From: Mesorhizobium loti
Lineage (GTDB): Bacteria > Pseudomonadota > Alphaproteobacteria > Rhizobiales > Rhizobiaceae
Direction: 5' to 3'
Length of the DNA: 64,000 nt
Assembly: GCA_014189435.1 (NCBI GenBank)
Contig: CP050293.1
Span: forward strand, 4,717,001 to 4,781,000
Every line of letters starts with the position of its first letter. Positions within the stretch are counted from its first letter, which is position 1. The translations under genes and the position numbers were made by a program. Under the pieces are notes generated by a model that saw nothing but the letters and a program-made list of their open reading frames with translations, was not told the origin of the DNA and did no database searches. Of this stretch, positions 24,797 through 33,572 are shown in pieces.

Positions 24797-25501
24797 TTAA
24801 GCTCCCAAATAGGCTTGGCGGACGAGGTCCGACGAGGCGAGTTCTTTTGCCGTGCCCGACAGCACCACCTCGCCATTGGCGAGCACGACGGCGCGATCGG
24901 CGATTTCGAGCGCCAGCGCCACATTCTGCTCGACCAGAAGGATGGTCAGGCCCTTGCGGCGCAGTTCGGCGATCAGGTCGAAGACGGTGTCGATCAGTTG
25001 CGGGGCAAGGCCGAGCGAGGGCTCGTCGAGCAGAATCATGCGCGGCTTGCCCATCAGCGCGCGGGCGATGGCCAGCATCTGCTGTTCGCCGCCCGACAGA
25101 TTGCCGCCCTTGACGCGATGGTAGCGGCGCAGGATCGGGAACAGCTCCAGCATCTCCTCCTCGCGCAGCCGCGCCTCGGCCGCCGGCTGGTGCACCGCGC
25201 CGCCGAGACGCAGATTGTCGGCCACCGTCAGACTGGCGAAGATGCGGCGGCCTTCGGGAACCAGCGCGACGCCTTTGCGGGCGATCGCCTCCGGCGCCAG
25301 GCCGGTGATGTCGACACCATCGAAGATCACCTTGCCGGACGCCGCCGGCACCAACCCGGCGACGGCGCCGAGCGTAGAGCTCTTGCCGGCGCCGTTGGCG
25401 CCGACCAGCGCAATGATCTCGCCGCTGTCGACGGTGAGGTCGACGCGGCGCACCGCCTCGACTTCGCCGTACCGGATTTTCAGGGCTTCGACGCTCAGCA
25501 T
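24797..25501 (-). CDS. Branched-chain-type ABC ATPase (LivF family)
   Basis: A 234-residue ATPase: Walker A GANGAGKSS (about 34-42), signature LSGGEQQM (about 134-141), Walker B MILLDEPSLGLAP, and the LivF-type ending ...DLVRQAYLGA. It pairs with the LivG half of the fused protein to drive import. It starts 4 bp after the stop of the binding-protein gene. Confidence 0.93.
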   Translation of the reverse strand: MLSVEALKIRYGEVEAVRRVDLTVDSGEIIALVGANGAGKSSTLGAVAGLVPAASGKVIFDGVDITGLAPEAIARKGVALVPEGRRIFASLTVADNLRLGGAVHQPAAEARLREEEMLELFPILRRYHRVKGGNLSGGEQQMLAIARALMGKPRMILLDEPSLGLAPQLIDTVFDLIAELRRKGLTILLVEQNVALALEIADRAVVLANGEVVLSGTAKELASSDLVRQAYLGA

Positions 25502-25505
25502 GACA

Positions 25506-26672
25506 TCACGGCGCGGGAACGTCGGCGGCGTCGGGGATCAAGGTTTGGACATGCTTGCCCTCGCCGCCCTCGTAGCGCATCAGCGCCACTGGCCGTAGCG
25601 GCATGCGGTCGGTGCCGGCATAGGTGATCTTGCCGGTGATGCCTTCGAAATCCTTGAGGCCGGCGATGGCGTCGCGGACGGCCTTGGGATCGTCGGAGCC
25701 GGCCGTCTTGACCGCCTGGTCGAGGATCAGGCCGATCTCGTAGCCATTGACCTCATAAGTCGATTCCGGTGCGTGGCCGGCATATTTGGTGAAGGCGGCG
25801 TTGAAGGCTTCGAGCTTGCTGCCCGGCTCGGCATAGCCGGCCGCGGTGTAGACGACGCCGTCGACCAGCTTGCCGAGCGCCTTGATGGTCGGCGTGCCGA
25901 TGGCATCGGCGCCATAGACCGGGATGGTGACGCCGGCGCCGCGCAATTGCTGGATGAAGGCCGGGAAATCCGGCTCGTAGGCCGCCGTCATGATCAGGTC
26001 CGGCTTGTCGGCCAGGCCCTTGATGTTGGTGATCTCTGCGGAGAAGTCAGGCTGGCCCATGCTGAAAGTGCCGCGACCGACAATGGCGCCACCCTTCTTC
26101 TCGAACACCTTGCCGAAATATTCCGGCAGATTGGCGGTGTAGGTGGAGTCCGGCGAAGTCAGCAGGAACACCTTCTTCTTGCCTTCGGAGACGGCGAAGT
26201 CGGCGACCGCCGTCGCCTGCACATTGTCGGCCGGATAGGTGCCGAACATGACGTCGCCGACCGCGCCGGTCAGCACCGGGGCGGAGCCGCAGAGCGTCAG
26301 GGTCGGAATGCCGAGCGGCTGGGTGAGCTGGCCGGCGGAAATAGAGGGATCGGCATCGCACGGCGTGATCATGATCTTGGCGCCGGCGTCGATCAGTTCC
26401 TGGGTGACAGTGGCGGTCTGCGCGGTGTCGGAGCGGGTGTCCTTGATCAGCAGCTTGACGGTGTATTTACCGCCAAGGCCACCTTTAGCGTTGAGTTCGT
26501 CGAGCGACATGCGCAAGCCGGCAAGTGCCGGCTGATCGTAAGGAGCAAGGCCACCGGTCTGCGCGGTCGCGGCACCGATGATGATCTCCTCGGCACTGGC
26601 CGTCGAAATGGCGGCGATGCCGAACACGGCAGCGCACAAAGCGGCGCGATGGAGTCGATAGAGGCTTGGCAT
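25506..26672 (-). CDS. Branched-chain-type periplasmic binding protein (LivK family)
   Basis: A 388-residue type I periplasmic binding protein. A signal peptide (about residues 1-27, cleavage near STASA-EE) is followed by IIIGAATAQTGGLAPYDQPALAGLRMSLDELNAKGGLGGKYTVKLLIKD, the Liv-type first lobe. Cys97-like and Cys109-like residues (ITPCDADPS, TLCGSAP) could form the family disulfide. The genes around it concern amine or amide metabolism, suggesting a nitrogenous ligand other than leucine. The ATG is preceded by a GAAGGAGAA site (complement of ttctccttc). Confidence 0.92.
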   Translation of the reverse strand: MPSLYRLHRAALCAAVFGIAAISTASAEEIIIGAATAQTGGLAPYDQPALAGLRMSLDELNAKGGLGGKYTVKLLIKDTRSDTAQTATVTQELIDAGAKIMITPCDADPSISAGQLTQPLGIPTLTLCGSAPVLTGAVGDVMFGTYPADNVQATAVADFAVSEGKKKVFLLTSPDSTYTANLPEYFGKVFEKKGGAIVGRGTFSMGQPDFSAEITNIKGLADKPDLIMTAAYEPDFPAFIQQLRGAGVTIPVYGADAIGTPTIKALGKLVDGVVYTAAGYAEPGSKLEAFNAAFTKYAGHAPESTYEVNGYEIGLILDQAVKTAGSDDPKAVRDAIAGLKDFEGITGKITYAGTDRMPLRPVALMRYEGGEGKHVQTLIPDAADVPAP

Positions 26673-26717
26673 GTCGGTTCTCCTTCTGGATTTCTTATGG
26701 TTGGCTGTCGTTGCGGG

Positions 26718-28574
26718 TCATGCGGTCTGGTTTTCAGGCGTTGCGGTCTTGGCGCGCGCCGTGCGGCTGCCGAGATAGGCGGCGATGACGGCGGGGTTCT
26801 TCTGGACGTCTGCGGGCGTGCCGTCGGCGATGACGCGGCCATGATCGATGACGACGATGCGCTCGCACAAATTCATCACCAGCCGCATGTCGTGTTCGAT
26901 CAGCACCACGCCGATGCGACGCTCGGCGCGAACCGTCGACAGGATCGAGACCAGTTCGGCGGTCTCGACGGCGTTCATGCCGGCGGCCGGCTCGTCGAGC
27001 AGCAGAAAGCGCGGCTTCAACGCCAGAGCGCGTGCCACTTCCAGCCGGCGGCGCTGGCCATAGGCAAGCCTGGCGGCCGGCTGATCGGCAAATCTCTCCA
27101 GCCCCATGCGCGCGAGCTCGCCCATTGCCGCCGCCTCGGCATGGCCAAGATCCGGCTCCACCTGGCGTGCGGCGACGACGACATTCTCCAGCACCGTCAT
27201 GTGCGGGAAGACGCGGATGTTCTGGAAGGTGCGGGCAACGCCAGAGCGGGCAAAGCGGAAGGCCGAAGCCTGCCGCACCGCGCCGCCGACCGACACGGTA
27301 CCGGCACTTGGCTTGATATCACCGGCCAGCATGTTGAGCAGCGTCGTCTTGCCGGCGCCATTGGGGCCGATGATGCCGGTGATGCTGTCCGTTTCGAAAC
27401 TCAGGCTGACGTCGTCGACAGCAATGACGCCGGCATAGCGGCGCGACAGATGGTCGGCGGTGAGCCGGCCACTTTCGACATGCTGCGGAGGTGACGCCGA
27501 AGCCGTCACGGCCTGACGTCCGGGCCGGCGCAGAAGGTTCAGTTCACGTTCGCCGAACAGGCCGGTCGGGCGTCGCCAGATGACCAGGATCATGGCGATG
27601 GCCAGCACGCCCTGGGTCAGGCCGAACAGCACAGGCAGATGCAGGCCGAGCACTTCGCCGCCGCCTTCGAAGCGGCGCACCACTTCGATCAAAACGATGG
27701 TGACGATGACGCCGGCGAAAGCGCCGAGCGACGAGGTCATTCCGCCGACGATCAGCATGGCGAGCATGGTGAAGCCGAGGTCGAAATAGAAATCGCGCGG
27801 CGAAAACGCACCAAGGAATTGCGCCATCAAGGCACCGGCGGCCATGGCGGCAACGACACCCGCCACCCAGGCGGCCAGACGCGCCGTGCGCTGGTCGACG
27901 CCGACGGCGGCCGCACCGCGCTCGTCATTGGCGGCGGCGCGTGTGGCAAGGCCGAAGGAGGTTTCGCGAAACAACCTCGCCGCCACCAGCGCCGCCGAAG
28001 CGACGACCGCGGCCGTCCACAGCCCGACCTCGCGAGGCACGCCGTAGAAGGGCTGGCTGCCGCGGGTGATCTCGCGCCCGGCGACCAGCAGCGTGTAGAC
28101 GATGATCAGCATGGCCAGCGTGGCGATCGAGGCACTCGACCCGGACAGCCTGAGCAGCGGCGTGCCGGTCAACAGGCCGATGATGACAGCCAGGACCAGG
28201 ACCACGACCAGCGCCGCGAAGAAGGAGAGTTGATGCCCGGCGAGGAATTCCGGCAGGTCGCGCAGCGCCGTTCGCTGCAGTGCGGTCGGCATGGTGAGGA
28301 TGCCGGTGGCGTAGGCGCCGAGGCCGACAAAGGCCGCTTGGCCGAACGAGACGATGCCGCTGTTGCCGGAGAAGATTTGCAGGCCAAGCACCGCCGTCAG
28401 CATGATCGCGGCATAGGTGACGACGCGTTGCATGGCGGCGCCGCCGAAGATGAAGGCGGCAAGCGCCACCAGCAGCAGCACCGCCACCATGCACAAGGCA
28501 TCGGCGGTGGCGTTGCGAAACGCGGCCGGCATGAAGCCGCTGGGCTTGCTCTCGCTCATCGTCACCGACACCAT
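26718..28574 (-). CDS. Fused ABC permease-ATPase (LivM-LivG)
   Basis: A 618-residue fusion. Residues about 25-340 are the LivM permease (MLTAVLGLQIFSGNSGIVSFGQAAFVGLGAY; AVGVDQRTARLAAWVAGVVAAMAAG). Residues about 365-605 are the LivG ATPase: Walker A GPNGAGKTT, the LivG-type LAYGQRRRLEVARAL signature, Walker B FLLLDEPAAGMN, and the ending PAVIAAYLGS. Such fusions are known but less common than separate genes. The start may be ATG 28574 (overlapping the FAD gene stop) or GTG 28577. Second gene of the leftward operon. Confidence 0.93.
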   Translation of the reverse strand: MVSVTMSESKPSGFMPAAFRNATADALCMVAVLLLVALAAFIFGGAAMQRVVTYAAIMLTAVLGLQIFSGNSGIVSFGQAAFVGLGAYATGILTMPTALQRTALRDLPEFLAGHQLSFFAALVVVLVLAVIIGLLTGTPLLRLSGSSASIATLAMLIIVYTLLVAGREITRGSQPFYGVPREVGLWTAAVVASAALVAARLFRETSFGLATRAAANDERGAAAVGVDQRTARLAAWVAGVVAAMAAGALMAQFLGAFSPRDFYFDLGFTMLAMLIVGGMTSSLGAFAGVIVTIVLIEVVRRFEGGGEVLGLHLPVLFGLTQGVLAIAMILVIWRRPTGLFGERELNLLRRPGRQAVTASASPPQHVESGRLTADHLSRRYAGVIAVDDVSLSFETDSITGIIGPNGAGKTTLLNMLAGDIKPSAGTVSVGGAVRQASAFRFARSGVARTFQNIRVFPHMTVLENVVVAARQVEPDLGHAEAAAMGELARMGLERFADQPAARLAYGQRRRLEVARALALKPRFLLLDEPAAGMNAVETAELVSILSTVRAERRIGVVLIEHDMRLVMNLCERIVVIDHGRVIADGTPADVQKNPAVIAAYLGSRTARAKTATPENQTA

Positions 28575-29740
28575 CACGCGGCCTTGAAGCGATTGGGCGA
28601 GAACGGCGCCAGGATCGGCTGCGCGCCCTCGGTGACCAGCCTGGCCACCGCCTCGCCGACGGCTGGCCCGGTCTTGAAACCGTGGCCGGAGGATCCGGCC
28701 GAAACGACCAGCCCTTCGACAGCAGGCATGGCGCCGATGACAGGCAGATCGTCGGGGCTCATGTCGTAGAGCCCGGCATAGCCGGGCCGGATGCCAAGCT
28801 CGGCCATGGCCGGCACACGGGTGGCGAAGGTCTCCAGGATCTCGACCGATTCTGATTCCTCGACACCTTCCATATAGGTGTCGGGATTTTCGACGAAGCG
28901 CGGCCGGCCCGCATGTTCATGGCGCAGGCCGGTGCCGCCGCCGGCCCAGGTGCCGGCCAGGATGACGCCGTCATTGTCGGGCCGCGCATAGTTGCAGGAA
29001 ATGTCGTCGCACCAGGCGAAAGGCATGACCTGCCTAGCCTTGCCGGCGGCGTCGAGCACGGCCATCGGATGGCGCTCGACATGCAGCGGCAGATCGAGGC
29101 CAACCGTCGCCAGCAGCCGGCGCGTCCACGGCCCGGCGGCCAGGACGACCGTATCGGCCTCCAGCACCGTTCCATCGGTCAAGGTGACGCCGGTGATGCG
29201 GTCGCCCTGCCGCTGAAGGCTCTCGACCAACGTGTTCTGCATGATCTTCGCACCGCTGGCGCGAGCGGCACGGGCGATGGCATTGGTGGCGCCGAAGGCA
29301 TCGGCATAGCCATATTCCGGCTCCCACAGCGCCAGCGCGACATTGTCCAGCGCAAAGCCGGGCGCGGCGTCGGCAAAGGCTTGTGGCGACAATGTCTCGA
29401 TGTGCGCGCCCTCGCCGCGGATGCGTTCGGCTGCCGCCGTCCAGCTCGCCTTGTTGTCGTTGCCGCAGACCCACATCATGCCGACCTCGGTGACGAAGGA
29501 GCCTTCGCCCGCGACCTCCGGCAGCGACACCAGTATCTCGCGGCCGCGGATGGAAAGCTGCGACAGTTCCGGCATCAGGTAGAAGGCGTGCAGCAGCGCC
29601 GACGATTTGCCCGACGGGCCGCCGGCGGGATGGGTCTGCTCGACCAGCGTGACCTTCACACCGGCCTCGGCCAGATGATAGGCGGCGCTCGATCCGACAA
29701 TACCCGCACCGACGACGATGACGTCGCTTCCGTTTCGCAT
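28574..29740 (-). CDS. FAD-dependent amine/amino-acid oxidoreductase (DAO family)
   Basis: A 388-residue D-amino-acid-oxidase-family flavoprotein: FAD-binding VIVVGAGIVGSSAAYHLAEAGVKVTLVE (residues 7-34), a second contact near VLAAGPWTR, and the C-terminal SAGSSGHGFKTGPAVGEAVARL typical of sarcosine oxidase, glycine oxidase and gamma-glutamylputrescine oxidase. It probably oxidises a secondary amine or N-substituted amino acid. As first gene of the importer operon it likely acts on the imported compound. Divergent from the RpiR gene across 145 bp. Confidence 0.88.
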   Translation of the reverse strand: MRNGSDVIVVGAGIVGSSAAYHLAEAGVKVTLVEQTHPAGGPSGKSSALLHAFYLMPELSQLSIRGREILVSLPEVAGEGSFVTEVGMMWVCGNDNKASWTAAAERIRGEGAHIETLSPQAFADAAPGFALDNVALALWEPEYGYADAFGATNAIARAARASGAKIMQNTLVESLQRQGDRITGVTLTDGTVLEADTVVLAAGPWTRRLLATVGLDLPLHVERHPMAVLDAAGKARQVMPFAWCDDISCNYARPDNDGVILAGTWAGGGTGLRHEHAGRPRFVENPDTYMEGVEESESVEILETFATRVPAMAELGIRPGYAGLYDMSPDDLPVIGAMPAVEGLVVSAGSSGHGFKTGPAVGEAVARLVTEGAQPILAPFSPNRFKAA

Positions 29741-29800
29741 GGCTGTTCCCCACAGTCTCTTGGCTGCTTTCCGACAAGGTAGGGCCAGCGATCGCGCAAT

Positions 29801-29838
29801 GTCAACATCTCTTCATTGTTGACCGAGATTTAAATCTC
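29801..29838. promoter_or_regulatory. Candidate RpiR operators in the divergent promoter
   Basis: Two dyads lie side by side between the FAD gene and the RpiR gene: GTCAACA (29801-29807)-N9-TGTTGAC (29817-29823), and the perfect 14-bp palindrome GAGATTTAAATCTC (29825-29838). RpiR-family proteins often bind AT-rich palindromes of this size. The placement allows control of both arms of the divergent cluster. Not tested. Confidence 0.5.
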
Positions 29839-29885
29839 TGTAATAAACTCGACAAAACAAGAGAACGCGGATTTCGGGGAGGCCC

Positions 29886-30824
29886 ATGGCGATACGCGAT
29901 GTTCTGATGCGCGGGGATCTCACGCTGACACCGTCGGAGGAGAAGATCGTCCGGCTGCTGTTGACGGACTATCCGACCTCCGGCCTCGGCACCGCTTCGT
30001 CGCTGGCGCGGCGCGCCGGCGTCAGCGATCCAACCGTGGTGCGGCTGGTGATGAAGCTCGGCTATGAAGGGTTTCCGGATTTCCAGGCAAAGCTTCTGGC
30101 CGAGGTCGAGGCAAGGCTGCATTCGCCGCTGCTGATGATGGAGGCCAAGCGGCAGAGCGGTTCCAACGACAGCGCTGTGCTGGCCTATCTCGATAGCGTC
30201 ACCACGGCCTTGCAGAAAGCCACCGCCGCGACACCCGTCCAGACATACGAGCGGGCGGCCCGTCTGCTGATGGAGGCCAAGGGCGAGGTCGTGCTGGTTG
30301 GCGGCCGGTTCAGCCGCCACATCGCCGGCATGCTTGCCGGATATCTCGTGCAGTTTCGCCCCAGGGTTCGCGATCTCGGTGTGCTCTCGCCACAGACCTT
30401 CGACACGCTGGCCGACCTCGACCGCCGCGACGTGCTCGTCGTCTTCGACTACCGCCGCTACCAGCTCGATGTGATGGCCTATGCAAAACAGGCGGCGGCG
30501 CTCGATGTGCGCATCGTCCTGTTCACCGACCAGTGGCTGTCGCCGATATCAGATCTCGCCGAAGTCACCATCGTCAGCCCGCTCGAAGTGGCCTCGCCCT
30601 ACGATACGCTGGCGCCGGCGATCGCCCAGATGGAGGCCCTCACCGCTCATATCGTCTCGACGCTGGACGACGACGCTCGTGCTCGCATTGAGCGGCTTGA
30701 GAAGGTGCGGCATGCCAATGCCGTGACGCTCGACAGCGACCCGCAAGAGAACGGCGCGGGCCATACACCCGGACCACGTAAGACGCCGGGACCCAAATCA
30801 GCAAAGCAGGACGACAAAGCATGA
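29886..30824 (+). CDS. MurR/RpiR-family transcriptional regulator
   Basis: A 312-residue regulator with an N-terminal HTH_6 domain (about 1-77: LTPSEEKIVRLLLTDYPTSGLGTASSLARRAGVSDPTVVRLVMKLGYEGFPDFQAKL) and a SIS domain (about 110-260) that in relatives binds phosphosugars or similar effectors. The C-terminal 40 residues are polar and probably disordered. A GGGAGG site precedes ATG. It overlaps the next gene by ATGA and is therefore the first gene of the operon it likely controls, together with the divergent importer genes. Confidence 0.92.
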   Translation: MAIRDVLMRGDLTLTPSEEKIVRLLLTDYPTSGLGTASSLARRAGVSDPTVVRLVMKLGYEGFPDFQAKLLAEVEARLHSPLLMMEAKRQSGSNDSAVLAYLDSVTTALQKATAATPVQTYERAARLLMEAKGEVVLVGGRFSRHIAGMLAGYLVQFRPRVRDLGVLSPQTFDTLADLDRRDVLVVFDYRRYQLDVMAYAKQAAALDVRIVLFTDQWLSPISDLAEVTIVSPLEVASPYDTLAPAIAQMEALTAHIVSTLDDDARARIERLEKVRHANAVTLDSDPQENGAGHTPGPRKTPGPKSAKQDDKA

Positions 30825-31468
30825 CCCAGACCCTACCCAGACGAAACGAAGCCTTCCGTGCCGGTGAAACGGCGCTGCTGCTCGTCGATATGCAGCGCAT
30901 CTGGCTGGAGCCGGGCGCCGATCCGTCGCATCCGGAGCGTGGCCCGGATCACTATTTCTACCGGCAGACATCGTCGCAGACGATCCCCAACCAGGAGCGC
31001 CTGCTGGCCGCCGCGCGGGCCAACGGCGTCGAGGTTCTGCACACGATCATCCAGAGCCTGACCGAAGACGGCCGCGACCGCTCGCTCGACCACAAGCTGA
31101 CGCCGATCCATGTTGCGCCCAGCCTCCCCGAGGGCCTGCCGGTGGCGTCGCTGGCGCCGGTCGGCGACGAGATCATGCTGCCGAAGACGTCGTCAGGAAT
31201 CTTCAACTCGACCAATGTCGACTACCTCCTGAAGAACCTTGGCATTCGCTATCTCGTCGTGGTCGGCGTGCTGACCGATCAATGCGTCGACATGACGGTG
31301 CGCGACGGCGCCGACCGAGGCTACCTCGTCACCTGCGTAGCGGATGCCTGCGCCACCATCACGCAGGAGCGCCACGATATCGCGCTCAAGGCCTTTGGCG
31401 GCTACTGCTGGGTCACCGACACCGACACGGTCGTTGCCCGCTTCAACGCTTTGGAAAAAACGGCATGA
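30821..31468 (+). CDS. Isochorismatase-like cysteine hydrolase
   Basis: A 215-residue hydrolase with the Asp-Lys-Cys triad: D23 in LLVDMQRIWL, K122 in MLPKTSSGIFNST, and C155 in VGVLTDQCVDMTVRDGADRGY. Relatives hydrolyse amides and ureido compounds (nicotinamidase, carbamoylsarcosine and ureidoacrylate amidohydrolases). The insertion HYFYRQTSSQTIPNQERLL is characteristic of a rhizobial subgroup with unknown substrate. Coupled by ATGA overlaps to the regulator before it and to the glutamine-synthetase-like gene after it. Confidence 0.9.
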   Translation: MTQTLPRRNEAFRAGETALLLVDMQRIWLEPGADPSHPERGPDHYFYRQTSSQTIPNQERLLAAARANGVEVLHTIIQSLTEDGRDRSLDHKLTPIHVAPSLPEGLPVASLAPVGDEIMLPKTSSGIFNSTNVDYLLKNLGIRYLVVVGVLTDQCVDMTVRDGADRGYLVTCVADACATITQERHDIALKAFGGYCWVTDTDTVVARFNALEKTA

Positions 31469-32787
31469 CATCGACCGTCGAGCCTTTGGTTGCCGTCGTC
31501 ACCACGGATCTCTCCGCCGTTACGCGAGGTCGCTTCGTTGCCGAAAGCAAGTTGCAGAAAACCGTCACGACCGGCGTCGGCTGGCTGCAGGCCAATCTGT
31601 CGCTGACGCCGTTCAACTCGATCGTCGATCCCAACCCCTGGGGCTCGTCGGGCGACCTGCGGCTGATCCCCGATCTCAAGGCGCGCTTTCGCACGACACG
31701 CACCGGATCGCCGACGCCGTTCGACATGGTCGCCGGCGACATCGTCGAGCTCGACGGCAACCCGTGGCTCGGCTGCACGCGCACGATGCTGAAAAATGCG
31801 CTGGCCGAACTGAAGGAGGCGACCGGCCTGTCGGTCATCGCCGCCTTCGAGCATGAATTCCATGTCGCCGACGGCGGCTTCGCGCCGGCGCATTCGATGT
31901 CTTTCGCCGCACTGCGCCGCGCCGACCCGTTTGCGCCCAATCTGATGGCGGCGCTGGAGGAGGCAGGTGTCGCGCCCGAAGTGGTCATCGCCGAATTCGG
32001 CGACGAGCAGTTCGAGGTGACGCATGAGCCGGCGGACGCGCTGACGGCGGCCGACCGCGCCGTCGCCATCCGCGAAATCACACGCGAATTGGCGCGCAAT
32101 GCCGGCTGGCGTGCGAGCTTCGCGCCCAAGACGGCGCCAAACGCCGTCGGCAACGGCGTTCACATCCATTTCAGCTTCGTTGACGAGGCCGGCAAGCCGG
32201 CGACTTACGATCCGGCGCAACCCGGCGGACTTTCCGCCAAAGCCGGCGCCTTCTGCGCCGGTGTGCTGCGTCATCTGCCAGGGATGACCGCCATGACGGC
32301 GTCAAGCGTGTCGTCCTACTACCGGCTGAAGCCGCACAGCTGGAGTTCGTCCTACACCTGGCTCGCCGACCGCGACCGCGAGGCTTCGCTTCGCATCTGC
32401 CCGACGGTGACGATCGGCGGACGCGATCCGGCGCGGCAGTACAACATCGAGTACAGGGCCGCCGATGCCACCGGCAATCCCTATCTGTCGCTGGCGGCAA
32501 TCATCCGCGCCGGGCTGGAGGGACTGAAGGCGGATCTGCCTTCGCCGCCGCTGGTCACCGGCGACCCGACGCTGATGAGCGAGGCGGAGCGGGCAAAGCT
32601 CGGTCTCGTGCGCCTGCCCGAAACCCTGCCGGCGGCGCTGGACGCGCTTGTGGCCGACAGCACCGTGACGGGATGGTTCGCGCCTGTCTTCATCGAAACC
32701 TTCGTCGGCCTCAAGCGACACGAAGCGGAGCGCCTTGCCGGTCTCGATCCGGCCTCCATCTGCGATCTTTACCGGACGCTCTATTGA
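31465..32787 (+). CDS. Glutamine-synthetase-like amine/amino-acid gamma-glutamyl ligase
   Basis: A 440-residue member of the glutamine synthetase superfamily. It has the beta-grasp part with DPNPWGSSGDLRLIPDL, the catalytic FEHEFHV segment, the NGVHIHFSF histidine motif, the phosphate-binding PHSWSSSYT loop and a YNIEYRAADATGNPYLSL segment equivalent to the ammonium/amine site. True glutamine synthetase features such as the adenylylation site are absent. Such paralogues ligate glutamate to putrescine, ethanolamine, methylamine or anilines. ATG 31465 overlaps the previous stop (ATGA). Confidence 0.88.
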   Translation: MTSTVEPLVAVVTTDLSAVTRGRFVAESKLQKTVTTGVGWLQANLSLTPFNSIVDPNPWGSSGDLRLIPDLKARFRTTRTGSPTPFDMVAGDIVELDGNPWLGCTRTMLKNALAELKEATGLSVIAAFEHEFHVADGGFAPAHSMSFAALRRADPFAPNLMAALEEAGVAPEVVIAEFGDEQFEVTHEPADALTAADRAVAIREITRELARNAGWRASFAPKTAPNAVGNGVHIHFSFVDEAGKPATYDPAQPGGLSAKAGAFCAGVLRHLPGMTAMTASSVSSYYRLKPHSWSSSYTWLADRDREASLRICPTVTIGGRDPARQYNIEYRAADATGNPYLSLAAIIRAGLEGLKADLPSPPLVTGDPTLMSEAERAKLGLVRLPETLPAALDALVADSTVTGWFAPVFIETFVGLKRHEAERLAGLDPASICDLYRTLY

Positions 32788-33572
32788 TGACTGCACAGAC
32801 TGAAAAGGAACTGCCCGCTCAAAAAGATTGGCCCGACGCCGTTGAGGTCCTCAACGAGCGCGGCCATTCCGATATCGTGCTGTTGTGCGAGCATGCGTCC
32901 AACCACATGCCGGCCGAGTATCGACAGCTCGGCCTCGATGACAGCCATCTGCAGCGCCACATCGCCTGGGATATCGGCGCCGCCGAGGTGACCCGCCTGC
33001 TGTCGTCGAAGCTCGATGCTCCGGCCTTCCTCAGCGGTTATTCGCGGCTGCTGATCGACCTCAACCGGCCGCTTCATAGCCAAGGCAGCATTCCGGTTCT
33101 GTCGGAAGACACCGACATTCCCGGCAATGTCGGCATCGATGCGGCGGAGCGGACGCGGCGCGCGGAGACCATGTTTTCGCCGTTTCATGACCGGGTGGCC
33201 GCGTATCTCGACCGCCGGGCGCAAGCAGGCCGGCAGACGCGGATCGTGACGATCCATTCCTTCACGCCGGTCTTCCTCGGTGTCAGCAGGCCCTGGCATG
33301 CCGGCGTGCTGCATAGCCAAGCCAGCGATCTCGCCGAAGCGATCCTTTCGGGCCTGCGCACTGATGCGGCGCTCAATGTCGCGGCCAACGTGCCCTATGT
33401 GATCAGCCGCGATGCCGACTACGCCGTGCCTATCCATGGCGACGATCGCGGCATCCCCGCCGTCCTCGTCGAGATTCGGCAGGATTTGTTGTCGACACGG
33501 TCCGGCATCGAGGAATGGGCGAACCGCCTGGCGGCGGCACTGCCCGCTCAGCAGGCGGAGACAATCCCGTGA
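32787..33572 (+). CDS. N-formylglutamate amidohydrolase-family protein
   Basis: A 261-residue zinc hydrolase of the FGase family: LLCEHASNHMPAEY (about 32-45) supplies metal ligands, YSRLLIDLNRP is a family motif, and TIHSFTPVF and PYVISRDADYAVPIHGDDRGIPAVLVEIRQDLL complete the site. The prototype cleaves N-formyl-L-glutamate in histidine breakdown, but hut genes are absent here. Next to a gamma-glutamyl ligase it could instead hydrolyse an N-acyl or gamma-glutamyl product. Starts within the previous stop (TGATG). Confidence 0.9.
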   Translation: MTAQTEKELPAQKDWPDAVEVLNERGHSDIVLLCEHASNHMPAEYRQLGLDDSHLQRHIAWDIGAAEVTRLLSSKLDAPAFLSGYSRLLIDLNRPLHSQGSIPVLSEDTDIPGNVGIDAAERTRRAETMFSPFHDRVAAYLDRRAQAGRQTRIVTIHSFTPVFLGVSRPWHAGVLHSQASDLAEAILSGLRTDAALNVAANVPYVISRDADYAVPIHGDDRGIPAVLVEIRQDLLSTRSGIEEWANRLAAALPAQQAETIP

